This document shows positions 1 through 4,342 of a stretch of 5,165 bases of DNA, in pieces. The position numbers and the translations under genes are program-made. Under the pieces are notes generated by a model, which was not told where the DNA came from, did not search any database, and was given only the letters and a program-made list of their open reading frames with translations. Positions within the stretch are counted from its first letter, which is position 1; every line of letters starts with the position of its first letter. This DNA is from Candidatus Sediminicultor secundus (GTDB taxonomy: Bacteria > Atribacterota > JS1 > SB-45 > 34-128), in NCBI GenBank assembly GCA_002849045.2, contig NCRO01000123.1, forward strand, positions 1 to 5,165, in the 5' to 3' direction.

Positions 1-112
1 TGTATGTTTGTGTTTTGCTTCTCTGCTTTCTTTCTTTACCTCTATATTGTGTCTGTTTTCTGGGTTGGCGCATTCACTACTTTCTCTTTTTTCTCCTTTG
101 TTGTTGTCAATA
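1..112 (-). pseudogene. Degraded inverted partial copy of the Asp23/Gls24 gene 5' end
   Basis: Read on the minus strand, this stretch aligns with the start of the intact Asp23/Gls24 gene at 2795 onward. The position equivalent to the ATG (112-110) reads ATT. After a one-base length difference in the A-rich run just behind it, codons at 98-45 read KEKKEKVVNAPTQKTDTI against KEKKEKVVDVPTQKTEKI in the intact gene, about 6 differences in 54 bases. A TAG stop follows at 44-42, and the rest (41-1) stays K/E-codon rich but is out of step with small indels. The start codon is lost, a stop is present and the window edge cuts it, so I call it a pseudogene. A TTG at 110-108 could open a 22-codon peptide, which is probably meaningless. 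Its upstream DNA continues into the perfect repeat at 140-218. Confidence 0.72.
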
Positions 113-139
113 CTAAGCTTGACTCTCAATTCCATACTT

Positions 140-218
140 TAATATTTTTCAAATCTTCTTTTTATGAGAAATCACTTTAGTTATAAATTGCTTTTTAAGC
201 TAATTCCGTATTTTTAAT
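140..218. repeat. Left arm of a perfect 79-bp inverted repeat
   Basis: Every base from 140 to 218 is the reverse complement of 2766 down to 2688 (paired positions sum to 2906). The match ends sharply at 219/2687. On the outer side it goes on imperfectly through 139-44, where the two asp23 5' regions align. In the intact gene this element is the intergenic DNA directly upstream of asp23. It includes an imperfect palindrome (AATT-bulge-GCTT, AAA loop, AAGC-AATT; right-arm positions 2701-2720). The inner end touches the truncated gene at 217. Confidence 0.95.
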
Positions 219-615
219 GATTTTTTCTGGAGTAAGTATGGCGCAGGAGGTAGTTAAGGATTCGGAATATCTTCAAAAGATTGCTCTTTGTAGAGATGTT
301 CTGGAAAAGAATCCACTACGAGAGACCAATTTTTTCTTTCCCCAAGATGAGAAAGTAGTTACCTGGTTTAGATTTTCTTATGATTCTGCAGAGAAGTTTC
401 TGCTTAAGTGGGAATGGATTACTCCTCAGGGTAAATTGTATCACCGGGGAGAAGTGGAGATGGAAGCTGGTAGTTACACTAATTATCGCACCTGGTACTG
501 GATAAAAATTAAGGATAATTATGCCTCTCGGTTACCCGGAGAGTGGAAAGTAAGAGTGTATATCAATGATATTTTTCTTGCGGAGAGGAACTTTTTTATC
601 GCGGGGCCTTTTTAA
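217..615 (+). CDS. Small hypothetical protein, probably 5'-truncated secreted protein
   Basis: The protein has 132 residues from ATG 217, or 125 from ATG 238. The second start has a GGAG at 229-232 five bases upstream; the first has no ribosome site. The opening residues IFSGVSMA followed by QE look like the last part of a signal peptide with cleavage after Ala9. The charged N-terminus and most of the hydrophobic core are missing. In frame, a stop lies at 196-198, inside the inverted repeat, whose border (218/219) falls on the first codon. I infer that the rearrangement removed the original start. The body is rich in Trp, Tyr and Phe and ends in a G-x-W-x-V-x-V-Y motif (residues 108-115) followed by a strand with LAERNFFIAG. 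This style is seen in small extracytoplasmic beta-sandwich proteins of unknown role. I do not recognise a named family. It may be a non-functional remnant or may be expressed in the cytoplasm from 238. Confidence 0.6.
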   Translation: MIFSGVSMAQEVVKDSEYLQKIALCRDVLEKNPLRETNFFFPQDEKVVTWFRFSYDSAEKFLLKWEWITPQGKLYHRGEVEMEAGSYTNYRTWYWIKIKDNYASRLPGEWKVRVYINDIFLAERNFFIAGPF

Positions 616-663
616 GTAACCAACTGAATGAACTGAGATCTATGGATAGTGTAAATTTTATTA

Positions 664-742
664 AGATTGCTTCCCCTGCTTTCGCAGAGCCTGCCCCTGT
701 GAAAACAGGGGGGGGCAAGCTTGCTTTGTTTTTCGCAACGAC
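664..742. repeat. REP-like palindromic element with nested hairpins
   Basis: Read on the minus strand, the element opens with GTCGTTGCGA (742-733) and closes with GAAGCAATCTTA (674-663). This is the same framework as the smaller element at 4183-4215 (GTCATTGCGA ... GGCAATCTCG). Inside are a hairpin CCCCTGT/ACAGGGG (694-700 with 705-711) closed by a GAAA tetraloop, a small CTGC/GCAG hairpin (676-679 with 684-687) and the palindrome GCAAGCTTGC (715-724). The C/G-rich content stands out from the AT-rich surroundings. It lies 48 bp after the stop of the preceding gene, so it may also act as a transcription barrier; a T-rich run (TTTGTTTTT, 725-733) follows the palindrome. Confidence 0.6.
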
Positions 743-772
743 TTAACTGTAGCAGAACAGATTTTGTTTTAG

Positions 773-794
773 AAAATTAAAATTAAAATTAAAA
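773..794. repeat. AAAATT microsatellite upstream of the radical SAM gene
   Basis: AAAATT is repeated three times and followed by AAAA, ending 14 bases before the ATG at 809. The tract sits where a ribosome site would normally be. No good Shine-Dalgarno sequence is visible, only AAAAGAA at 791-797. Changes in copy number could alter spacing or promoter geometry. Confidence 0.7.
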
Positions 795-808
795 GAACTA
801 AATTATTG

Positions 809-2161
809 ATGAAAAAAAATTATAATCTGTTGTTGATTAATCCTTGGATTTATGATTTTACGGCTTATGATTTCTGGTCTAAACCCTTAGGGCTATTGTA
901 TATTGCCAACATCTTGAGAGAGCAGGGTTATAAGATTAGTTATATAGATTGTATGGATCGTTATAATCAGGAGATTTTAAAGTTAAAGAATAGAGAATTT
1001 CCTAAAAAAGATGAATTTGGCCGGGGCCCTTTCTATAAAGAAGAAGTCAAAAAACCTGCAATTTTAAAAAATATACCCCGTCAATATAGCCGGTATGGGA
1101 TTACTGAAGAAATTTTCCTGAATAAATTAAAAAAGCTACCTTTGCCCCATGGAGTATTGATTACCTCTATTATGACCTACTGGTATCCCGGAGTGTTCAG
1201 GGCGATAGAGATAATTAAAAAAAATTTTCCCGATATTCCCATAATTTTAGGAGGGGTCTATGCTACTTTATGCTTTGAGCATGCCTTTAAATTCTCCGGT
1301 GCTGATTATGTAATAAAAGGAAATAGCATAAGAGCTTTAATAAAAATATTAGAACAGCATGCAGGGAACAAAAATGATTATTCAAAATATGAAAAAGGGT
1401 TAGATAACCTGCCTTATCCTGCCTGGGACCTCTATTCGCATCTTGATTATATTTCTATCTTATCATCTCGGGGCTGTTCTTACCGTTGCAGTTATTGCGC
1501 TTCTTTTAAGATAAATCCCAAACTGGAATTTAGAGACCCTGAAGGAGTCGCAAAGGAGATAGAATATTGGAACAAGAGAAGGGGAGTAAAAGATTTTGTC
1601 TTTTATGATGATGCCTTATTGATAAATTCGGAAGATAATTTTTTGGTTATTTTAGAGGAATTAATCAATAAAAAACTGGCCATCAGGCTTCATACTCCCA
1701 ATGGAATTCATGCCCGAATGATAAATAAAGAAATAGCTTACAAGATGTACCAGGCAGGAGTAGAGACCATCAGGTTGGGTTTTGAGACAGGAAATCCCCG
1801 GGTCCAATCAGAGACAGGAGGGAAGATCACTAATATTGAATTTAAAAAGGCGGTGAATTGCCTTTTAGAAGCAGGATTTAAGCCTCCTCAAATCGGCGCC
1901 TATCTTTTAATTGGGATACCCGGACAGGATGTTCAGGAAATTATTGATTCCATCCGTTTTGTGATAGATTGTGGTGCCCATCCGCGTTTAGCCAAGTTTT
2001 CGACCATCCCGGGTACGAAAGTCTGGGACGAAGCCAGGACTTATTTTAATTTAAAGGGAGATGTTGACCCACTTTTTCACAATGATGCACTTTTACCTTA
2101 TTTATCACCGGATATTACAATTAAAACTTATCAGCAGATAAAATCAATAGCGAAAATATAA
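809..2161 (+). CDS. B12-binding-domain-like radical SAM protein
   Basis: This is a 450-residue cytoplasmic iron-sulfur enzyme. A TTG directly upstream (806) is in frame, but I prefer ATG 809. Residues about 5-175 look like the Rossmann-type B12-binding domain of this class, with PLGLLYIANIL near the start and an IILGGVYAT turn (Gly148-Gly149). However, the DxHxxG motif that supplies the cobalt-ligating histidine is absent, so cobalamin may bind base-on or not at all. The radical SAM core follows, with CxxxCxxC at Cys223, Cys227 and Cys230 for the 4Fe-4S cluster. It also has YDDALL (266-271), a GFETG strand (324-328) and IGIPGQD (368-374), all typical of the TIM-barrel part. The C-terminus ends soon after the barrel, so the protein is on the short side and has no extra cluster-binding domain that I can see. 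The substrate cannot be told from the sequence; relatives act as methyltransferases, cyclases or tailoring enzymes. No ribosome site is obvious. It stands alone between two intergenic gaps of about 200 bp. Confidence 0.9.
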   Translation: MKKNYNLLLINPWIYDFTAYDFWSKPLGLLYIANILREQGYKISYIDCMDRYNQEILKLKNREFPKKDEFGRGPFYKEEVKKPAILKNIPRQYSRYGITEEIFLNKLKKLPLPHGVLITSIMTYWYPGVFRAIEIIKKNFPDIPIILGGVYATLCFEHAFKFSGADYVIKGNSIRALIKILEQHAGNKNDYSKYEKGLDNLPYPAWDLYSHLDYISILSSRGCSYRCSYCASFKINPKLEFRDPEGVAKEIEYWNKRRGVKDFVFYDDALLINSEDNFLVILEELINKKLAIRLHTPNGIHARMINKEIAYKMYQAGVETIRLGFETGNPRVQSETGGKITNIEFKKAVNCLLEAGFKPPQIGAYLLIGIPGQDVQEIIDSIRFVIDCGAHPRLAKFSTIPGTKVWDEARTYFNLKGDVDPLFHNDALLPYLSPDITIKTYQQIKSIAKI

Positions 2162-2182
2162 AATAATATTAACTAAATGTGC

Positions 2183-2188
2183 TATAAT
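2183..2188 (+). promoter_or_regulatory. Possible -10 box (TATAAT) for the spoVS leader
   Basis: A perfect TATAAT lies 22 bases after the radical SAM stop. No good -35 is present at the expected distance. If used, transcription would start near 2195 and give a 175-nt leader before spoVS that includes the small ORF at 2237. A second TATAAT at 2218-2223 is too close to the ribosome site at 2228 to serve that ORF. Confidence 0.35.
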
Positions 2189-2236
2189 TGAAATAAAATG
2201 TACCATAGATTTTCGAGTATAATAATTGGAGGTGAT

Positions 2237-2296
2237 TTGAAAAATAGGTATTCCTCAGGCTGTAAAAGAGTGAAAAGAGCGAGAAACAAAAGTTAA
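2237..2296 (+). CDS. Possible 19-residue basic leader peptide upstream of spoVS
   Basis: A TTG start is preceded by GGAGGTGAT (2228-2236), which matches the anti-Shine-Dalgarno sequence almost fully, although the gap from GGAGG to the start is only four bases. The frame gives KNRYSSGCKRVKRARNKS after the initiator, then TAA at 2294-2296. The peptide is very basic (8 Lys/Arg among 18 residues) with one Cys. I know of no family for it. It could be a regulatory leader, a decayed gene or chance. The strong ribosome site is the only real support. Confidence 0.3.
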   Translation: MKNRYSSGCKRVKRARNKS

Positions 2297-2369
2297 CAAA
2301 AATAGCATACATAGATTAGTAGATGTGGATATTTTATAAAGCATTCAATATTATAAGGAGGAGAAACGA

Positions 2370-2630
2370 ATGGAGCTGTTAAAGGTCTCATCTAAGTCGA
2401 ATCCTAAAGCAGTAGCCGGTGCTTTAGCAGGAGTAATACGGGAAGAAGGAAAAGCAGAATTACAAGCTATTGGAGCAGGGGCAGTAAATCAAGCAGTTAA
2501 GGCGATTGCTATTGCTCGAGGTTTTACCGCATCCAGTGGTGTTGATTTAATCTGTATACCGGCTTTTGTAGATGTAGAAATTGAAGGAGAAGAGAGGACC
2601 GCTATTAAATTTTTGGTCAAACCCGGATAA
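2370..2630 (+). CDS. spoVS: Stage V sporulation protein S
   Basis: The protein is 86 residues, the full usual length. It carries the family's conserved core nearly unbroken, including NPKAVAGALAGVIREEG, ELQAIGAGAVNQAVKAIAIA and SGVDLICIPAFVDVEIEGEE. SpoVS has an Alba-like nucleic-acid-binding fold. In Bacillus it governs septation and coat steps of sporulation, but it is also common in non-sporulating thermophiles and candidate phyla, where its role is not settled. Presence here does not by itself show sporulation. The ATG is set by AAGGAGG at 2355-2361, eight bases upstream. A 208-bp leader precedes it with a possible small ORF. It is followed by a hairpin without a T-run and then by the inverted-repeat arm leading into asp23, so it may be expressed alone or read through into asp23. 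Confidence 0.96.
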   Translation: MELLKVSSKSNPKAVAGALAGVIREEGKAELQAIGAGAVNQAVKAIAIARGFTASSGVDLICIPAFVDVEIEGEERTAIKFLVKPG

Positions 2631-2646
2631 AAGATTTTATTACCGA

Positions 2647-2670
2647 TGTCACTTCAGGTGAAAAGTGACA
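2647..2670 (+). terminator. Hairpin after spoVS, possible weak terminator
   Basis: TGTCACTT (2647-2654) pairs perfectly with AAGTGACA (2663-2670) around an 8-base loop, 16 bases after the spoVS stop. No T-run follows (GGAAGAATTT), so intrinsic termination would be weak. It may instead protect the 3' end of the mRNA or lie within a spoVS-asp23 transcript. Confidence 0.4.
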
Positions 2671-2687
2671 GGAAGAATTTAGAAGTT

Positions 2688-2766
2688 ATTAAAAATACGG
2701 AATTAGCTTAAAAAGCAATTTATAACTAAAGTGATTTCTCATAAAAAGAAGATTTGAAAAATATTA
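2688..2766. repeat. Right arm of the 79-bp inverted repeat, asp23 upstream region
   Basis: This is the exact reverse complement of 140-218. It lies in the spoVS-asp23 gap and ends 28 bases before the asp23 ATG. An imperfect palindrome at 2701-2720 (AATT, one bulged A, GCTT, AAA loop, AAGC, AATT) sits directly before TATAAC (2721-2726). This could be an operator next to a weak -10 box, but no convincing -35 is present. Beyond 2766 the likeness to the left side continues imperfectly into the coding sequence. Confidence 0.95.
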
Positions 2767-2794
2767 GAGTAGAGAAGGGAGAGTTAAGATTAGT

Positions 2795-3277
2795 ATGGAC
2801 AAAAAAAAGGAGAAAAAAGAGAAAGTAGTGGATGTGCCTACCCAGAAAACCGAAAAAATAGTTGGGGAAATAAAGAAAGAAGAGAAGAAAGAAGAAAAAG
2901 TTAAGGCCAAAGAAATTTTGGGAGAAGTCAATATTGTACCCGAGGTAATAGCGACCATAATTAGTCGGACAGTAATCGGTATACCCGGAGTAGCCGGATT
3001 GGCTACTCGCGCCAAAGGTGGGATAGGAACTTTATTGGGGACCAAAGAATTAGAAAAAGGGATAAATGTTGACCTTAGAGAAAACAAAGAAGTTTCTACC
3101 ACTATTTCGGTTATTTTAGAGTATGGTTCTATAATAATTGATGTAGCTAAAGAAATTCAGAAGAAGGTAAAAGGAGAATTAGAAACCAAAACTGGACTTA
3201 AAGTTACCGGGGTAAATGTAAATATTCAAGGTGTGCATATAGAAGATAAAGAAGTAGTTAATATATCAAAGGAATAG
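2795..3277 (+). CDS. Asp23/Gls24 family envelope or stress-response protein
   Basis: This 160-residue protein has two parts. Residues 1-40 are a highly charged Lys/Glu tail, probably flexible or helical, with no signal peptide. Residues 41-152 are the Asp23/Gls24 (DUF322) domain: GEVNIVPEVIATIISRTV, the IPGVAGLA turn (63-70), a Gly-rich stretch around 75-82, the strand STTISVILEYGSIIIDVA and the terminal LKVTGVNVNIQGV. Family members are soluble proteins, often membrane-associated through partners such as AmaP, and linked to alkaline or envelope stress. No such partner gene is visible here. GGGAG (2777-2781) is 13 bases from the ATG, which is long. An in-frame ATT at 2789 would be better spaced, so an unusual start two codons earlier is possible. 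A decayed inverted copy of the 5' end lies at 1-112. Confidence 0.9.
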   Translation: MDKKKEKKEKVVDVPTQKTEKIVGEIKKEEKKEEKVKAKEILGEVNIVPEVIATIISRTVIGIPGVAGLATRAKGGIGTLLGTKELEKGINVDLRENKEVSTTISVILEYGSIIIDVAKEIQKKVKGELETKTGLKVTGVNVNIQGVHIEDKEVVNISKE

Positions 3278-3317
3278 GCCTATCAGGTGTTAAAAAATTA
3301 CCTGGATAGGCCTATTT
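3272..3317. terminator. Strong bidirectional hairpin between asp23 and HU gene
   Basis: AATAGGCCTATC-AGGT (3273-3288) pairs with 3300-3316, giving 16 base pairs with one bulged G (3305) and an 11-base A/T-rich loop. It overlaps the asp23 stop codon (3275-3277) and sits 36 bp past the end of the convergent HU gene. The T-run is short on both sides (ATTTA on plus, ATTCCTTT on minus). The stem length and position between convergent genes support a shared terminator. Confidence 0.75.
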
Positions 3318-3352
3318 ACAATTAAACTTGTTAATATAATTAAAATATTTTC

Positions 3353-3625
3353 TTATTTTACTTTCCCTTTTAATTCCTTGCCTGCTTTGAAGAAAGGTAC
3401 TTTCATAGCTTTTACTTGGATTTTTTCGCCAGTACGTGGATTTCTTGCCATTCGAGCAGCTCTTTGTCTGGCACCAAAAGTTCCGAATCCTACTAATCTA
3501 ACTGCATCACCCTTGGCTAAGCAATTAGTAATGGTTTCGAATACACATTCGACAGCTTTTTTGGCTTCCCGCTTAGTAACACCGATTTCACCTGCTACCT
3601 TATCAATTAATTCTCCTTTGTTCAC
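3353..3625 (-). CDS. hup: HU-family DNA-binding protein
   Basis: The product is a full-length 90-residue HU/IHF-type nucleoid protein that bends and packs DNA as a dimer. The N-terminal helices begin with NKGELIDKVAGEIGVTKREA. The signature GFGTF (46-50) leads into the DNA-contacting beta arm, which bears RNP (61-63) with the intercalating Pro63. The end, KVPFFKAGKELKGKV, is canonical. The start codon is GTG (3625-3623), supported by AAGGAGG on the minus strand (3640-3634), eight bases upstream. Cys27 and Cys35 in helix 2 are less usual for the family. It could be an HU homodimer or one IHF-like subunit; a lone gene favours HU. It converges with asp23 across a shared hairpin. Confidence 0.96.
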   Translation of the reverse strand: MNKGELIDKVAGEIGVTKREAKKAVECVFETITNCLAKGDAVRLVGFGTFGARQRAARMARNPRTGEKIQVKAMKVPFFKAGKELKGKVK

Positions 3626-3721
3626 TGTTTACACCTCCTTTCGTTTTTTCAAACAAAATACCCTGTAAAAATAGGGGCAAAATATAAGTATTCGTAAGCA
3701 TTTCATTGCTACTACTTATAT

Positions 3722-3727
3722 AGTATA
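3722..3727 (-). promoter_or_regulatory. Possible -10 box (TATACT) for HU gene
   Basis: On the minus strand TATACT lies about 97 bases upstream of the GTG start, within a short self-complementary tract (GTATAC). The -35 candidate at the right distance (AAGGAT) is poor. Another weak candidate is TATATT at 3686-3681. The call is tentative. Confidence 0.25.
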
Positions 3728-3782
3728 CGACAAGTATTTTAAAAATCCTTCTTTTTTTAGAAATTATTTTTAATTTTTTTAG

Positions 3783-3809
3783 AAAAAATGCTATTTTCAA
3801 GCATTTTTT
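3783..3809. terminator. AT-rich hairpin with A and T arms
   Basis: AAAAAATGC (3783-3791) pairs with GCATTTTTT (3801-3809) around a nine-base loop. The arms themselves supply a T-run on either strand, the form of a weak bidirectional terminator. It lies upstream of both neighbouring genes, so it would block incoming transcripts rather than end a visible gene. Confidence 0.35.
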
Positions 3810-4021
3810 AATATATTTAATCTAATCTACCACCCGAAAAAGAAATATGTTATGTAATTATAAGAGAAGTTGCTATATATTGCAAGTGTTTTAACCTATT
3901 GAGGGTAATTTATTTGTAAAAAAGCCCCAAGGTCTTTATTTAAGTTAGGGTTCTAAGTGTTTAGCAAGGAAAACAATTTAGTATCTCTTTGATTTTACGG
4001 GGTATTTTTGCTTATTTTTTA

Positions 4022-4030
4022 TGGTATAAT
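4022..4030 (+). promoter_or_regulatory. Extended -10 promoter for the DUF4384-PEGA gene
   Basis: TGGTATAAT is a perfect extended -10 (TGn plus TATAAT), which can work without a good -35; none is seen at 17-18 bases. Transcription would begin near 4037 and leave a leader of about 305 nt before the ATG at 4343. The leader contains the repeat cluster and REP-like palindrome. Confidence 0.45.
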
Positions 4031-4076
4031 AAAAAGTAAGTGGATAGCGTGAGAGTAGTTAGCTGGTTAGTTAGTT

Positions 4077-4128
4077 GATGCAAGATGCAAGTTGTAAGAT
4101 TATTCAATTAACCTGTTTACCGTTTACC
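4077..4128. repeat. Tandem 7-bp duplications
   Basis: GATGCAA occurs twice in tandem (4077-4090), followed by a variant GTTGTAA (4091-4097). GTTTACC occurs twice in tandem (4115-4128). The units differ in sequence but share the 7-bp length. Confidence 0.75.
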
Positions 4129-4182
4129 AGTTGGCTAGATATAAGATAAAACTGTAGGATAGGCGTTTCTCCAGTTTAAAAT

Positions 4183-4215
4183 GTCATTGCGACCACAGGG
4201 AACGCGGCAATCTCG
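4183..4215. repeat. REP-like palindrome
   Basis: GTCATTGCGA (4183-4192) and GGCAATCTCG (4206-4215) frame a short centre, with ATTGC pairing GCAAT. This framework matches the widespread GTCATTGCGA...GCAATCTC type of intergenic palindrome seen in many bacterial genomes. It also matches the longer element at 664-742 when that is read on the minus strand. It would form a hairpin in the leader RNA of the downstream gene. Confidence 0.65.
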
Positions 4216-4302
4216 TTTAAAAACTATAAACAAAAAATTAATTTTCTACCTTGAATTTGTTTTCTTAACTATCTAACTAAGTAACCAGCTAACCAATTTT
4301 TT

Positions 4303-4320
4303 ACGATATACGATATACGA
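4303..4320. repeat. ACGATAT tandem repeat next to a ribosome site
   Basis: ACGATAT is repeated twice and followed by ACGA. It ends just before the A-run and AAGGAGGA (4326-4333) of the next gene. Confidence 0.8.
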
Positions 4321-4342
4321 AAAAAAAGGAGGATTATAAGAA

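Larger units (their letters stand above)
4058..4293. repeat. Imperfect 19-bp inverted repeat pair bounding a 236-bp segment
   Basis: Positions 4058-4076 (GTTAGCTGGTTAGTTAGTT) are the reverse complement of 4275-4293 except for one base (4070/4281). The arms are built from repeated GTTAG/CTAAC words. Within the segment lie tandem 7-mers and the REP-like palindrome. No transposase or clear target-site duplication is seen, so a small non-autonomous element is only one possibility. Confidence 0.6.
3626..4342. other. 717-bp divergent intergenic region
   Basis: I see no convincing gene here. From left to right it holds the HU ribosome site and upstream region (3631-3740), an AT-rich hairpin (3783-3809), about 200 bp without recognised structure (3810-4015), an extended -10 promoter (4022-4030), a cluster of short tandem duplications and inverted repeats (4058-4320), a REP-like palindrome (4183-4215), and the ribosome site of the next gene. 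Stops are frequent in all frames on both strands. Confidence 0.7.

Noticed and set aside
2218..2223. Second TATAAT upstream of spoVS
   Set aside because: As a promoter it would start transcription at about 2230, inside the ribosome site of the small ORF. It could still serve spoVS, but no -35 is found at the proper distance (TTGAAA at 2188 is 24 bases away).
2370..2630. Proof of a spore-forming organism
   Set aside because: SpoVS also occurs in many non-sporulating lineages, and no other sporulation gene is in the window.
140..2766. Insertion sequence or composite transposon
   Set aside because: The repeat arms are joined to asp23 5' sequence, not transposase ends. No transposase lies between them and there is no visible target-site duplication at the outer edges.
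2764..3102. 112-codon minus-strand open frame
   Set aside because: It lies antisense to the Asp23/Gls24 gene and its Ser/Phe-rich translation is the mirror of Lys/Glu codons. No ribosome site or family likeness is seen.
3378..3668. 96-codon plus-strand open frame
   Set aside because: It is antisense to the well-supported HU gene and has no ribosome site.
3603..3800. 65-codon minus-strand open frame overlapping the HU start
   Set aside because: It runs through the HU ribosome site in another frame, has AT-driven composition (Lys/Ile/Phe) and no ribosome site of its own.
3841..4015. tRNA or riboswitch in the HU-PEGA gap
   Set aside because: Short C/G runs (CCCC near 3925, GGG near 3948) were checked, but no cloverleaf or known riboswitch core could be assembled.
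4058..4320. CRISPR array
   Set aside because: The repeats are 7-8 bp, differ from one another and have no spacers of regular size.
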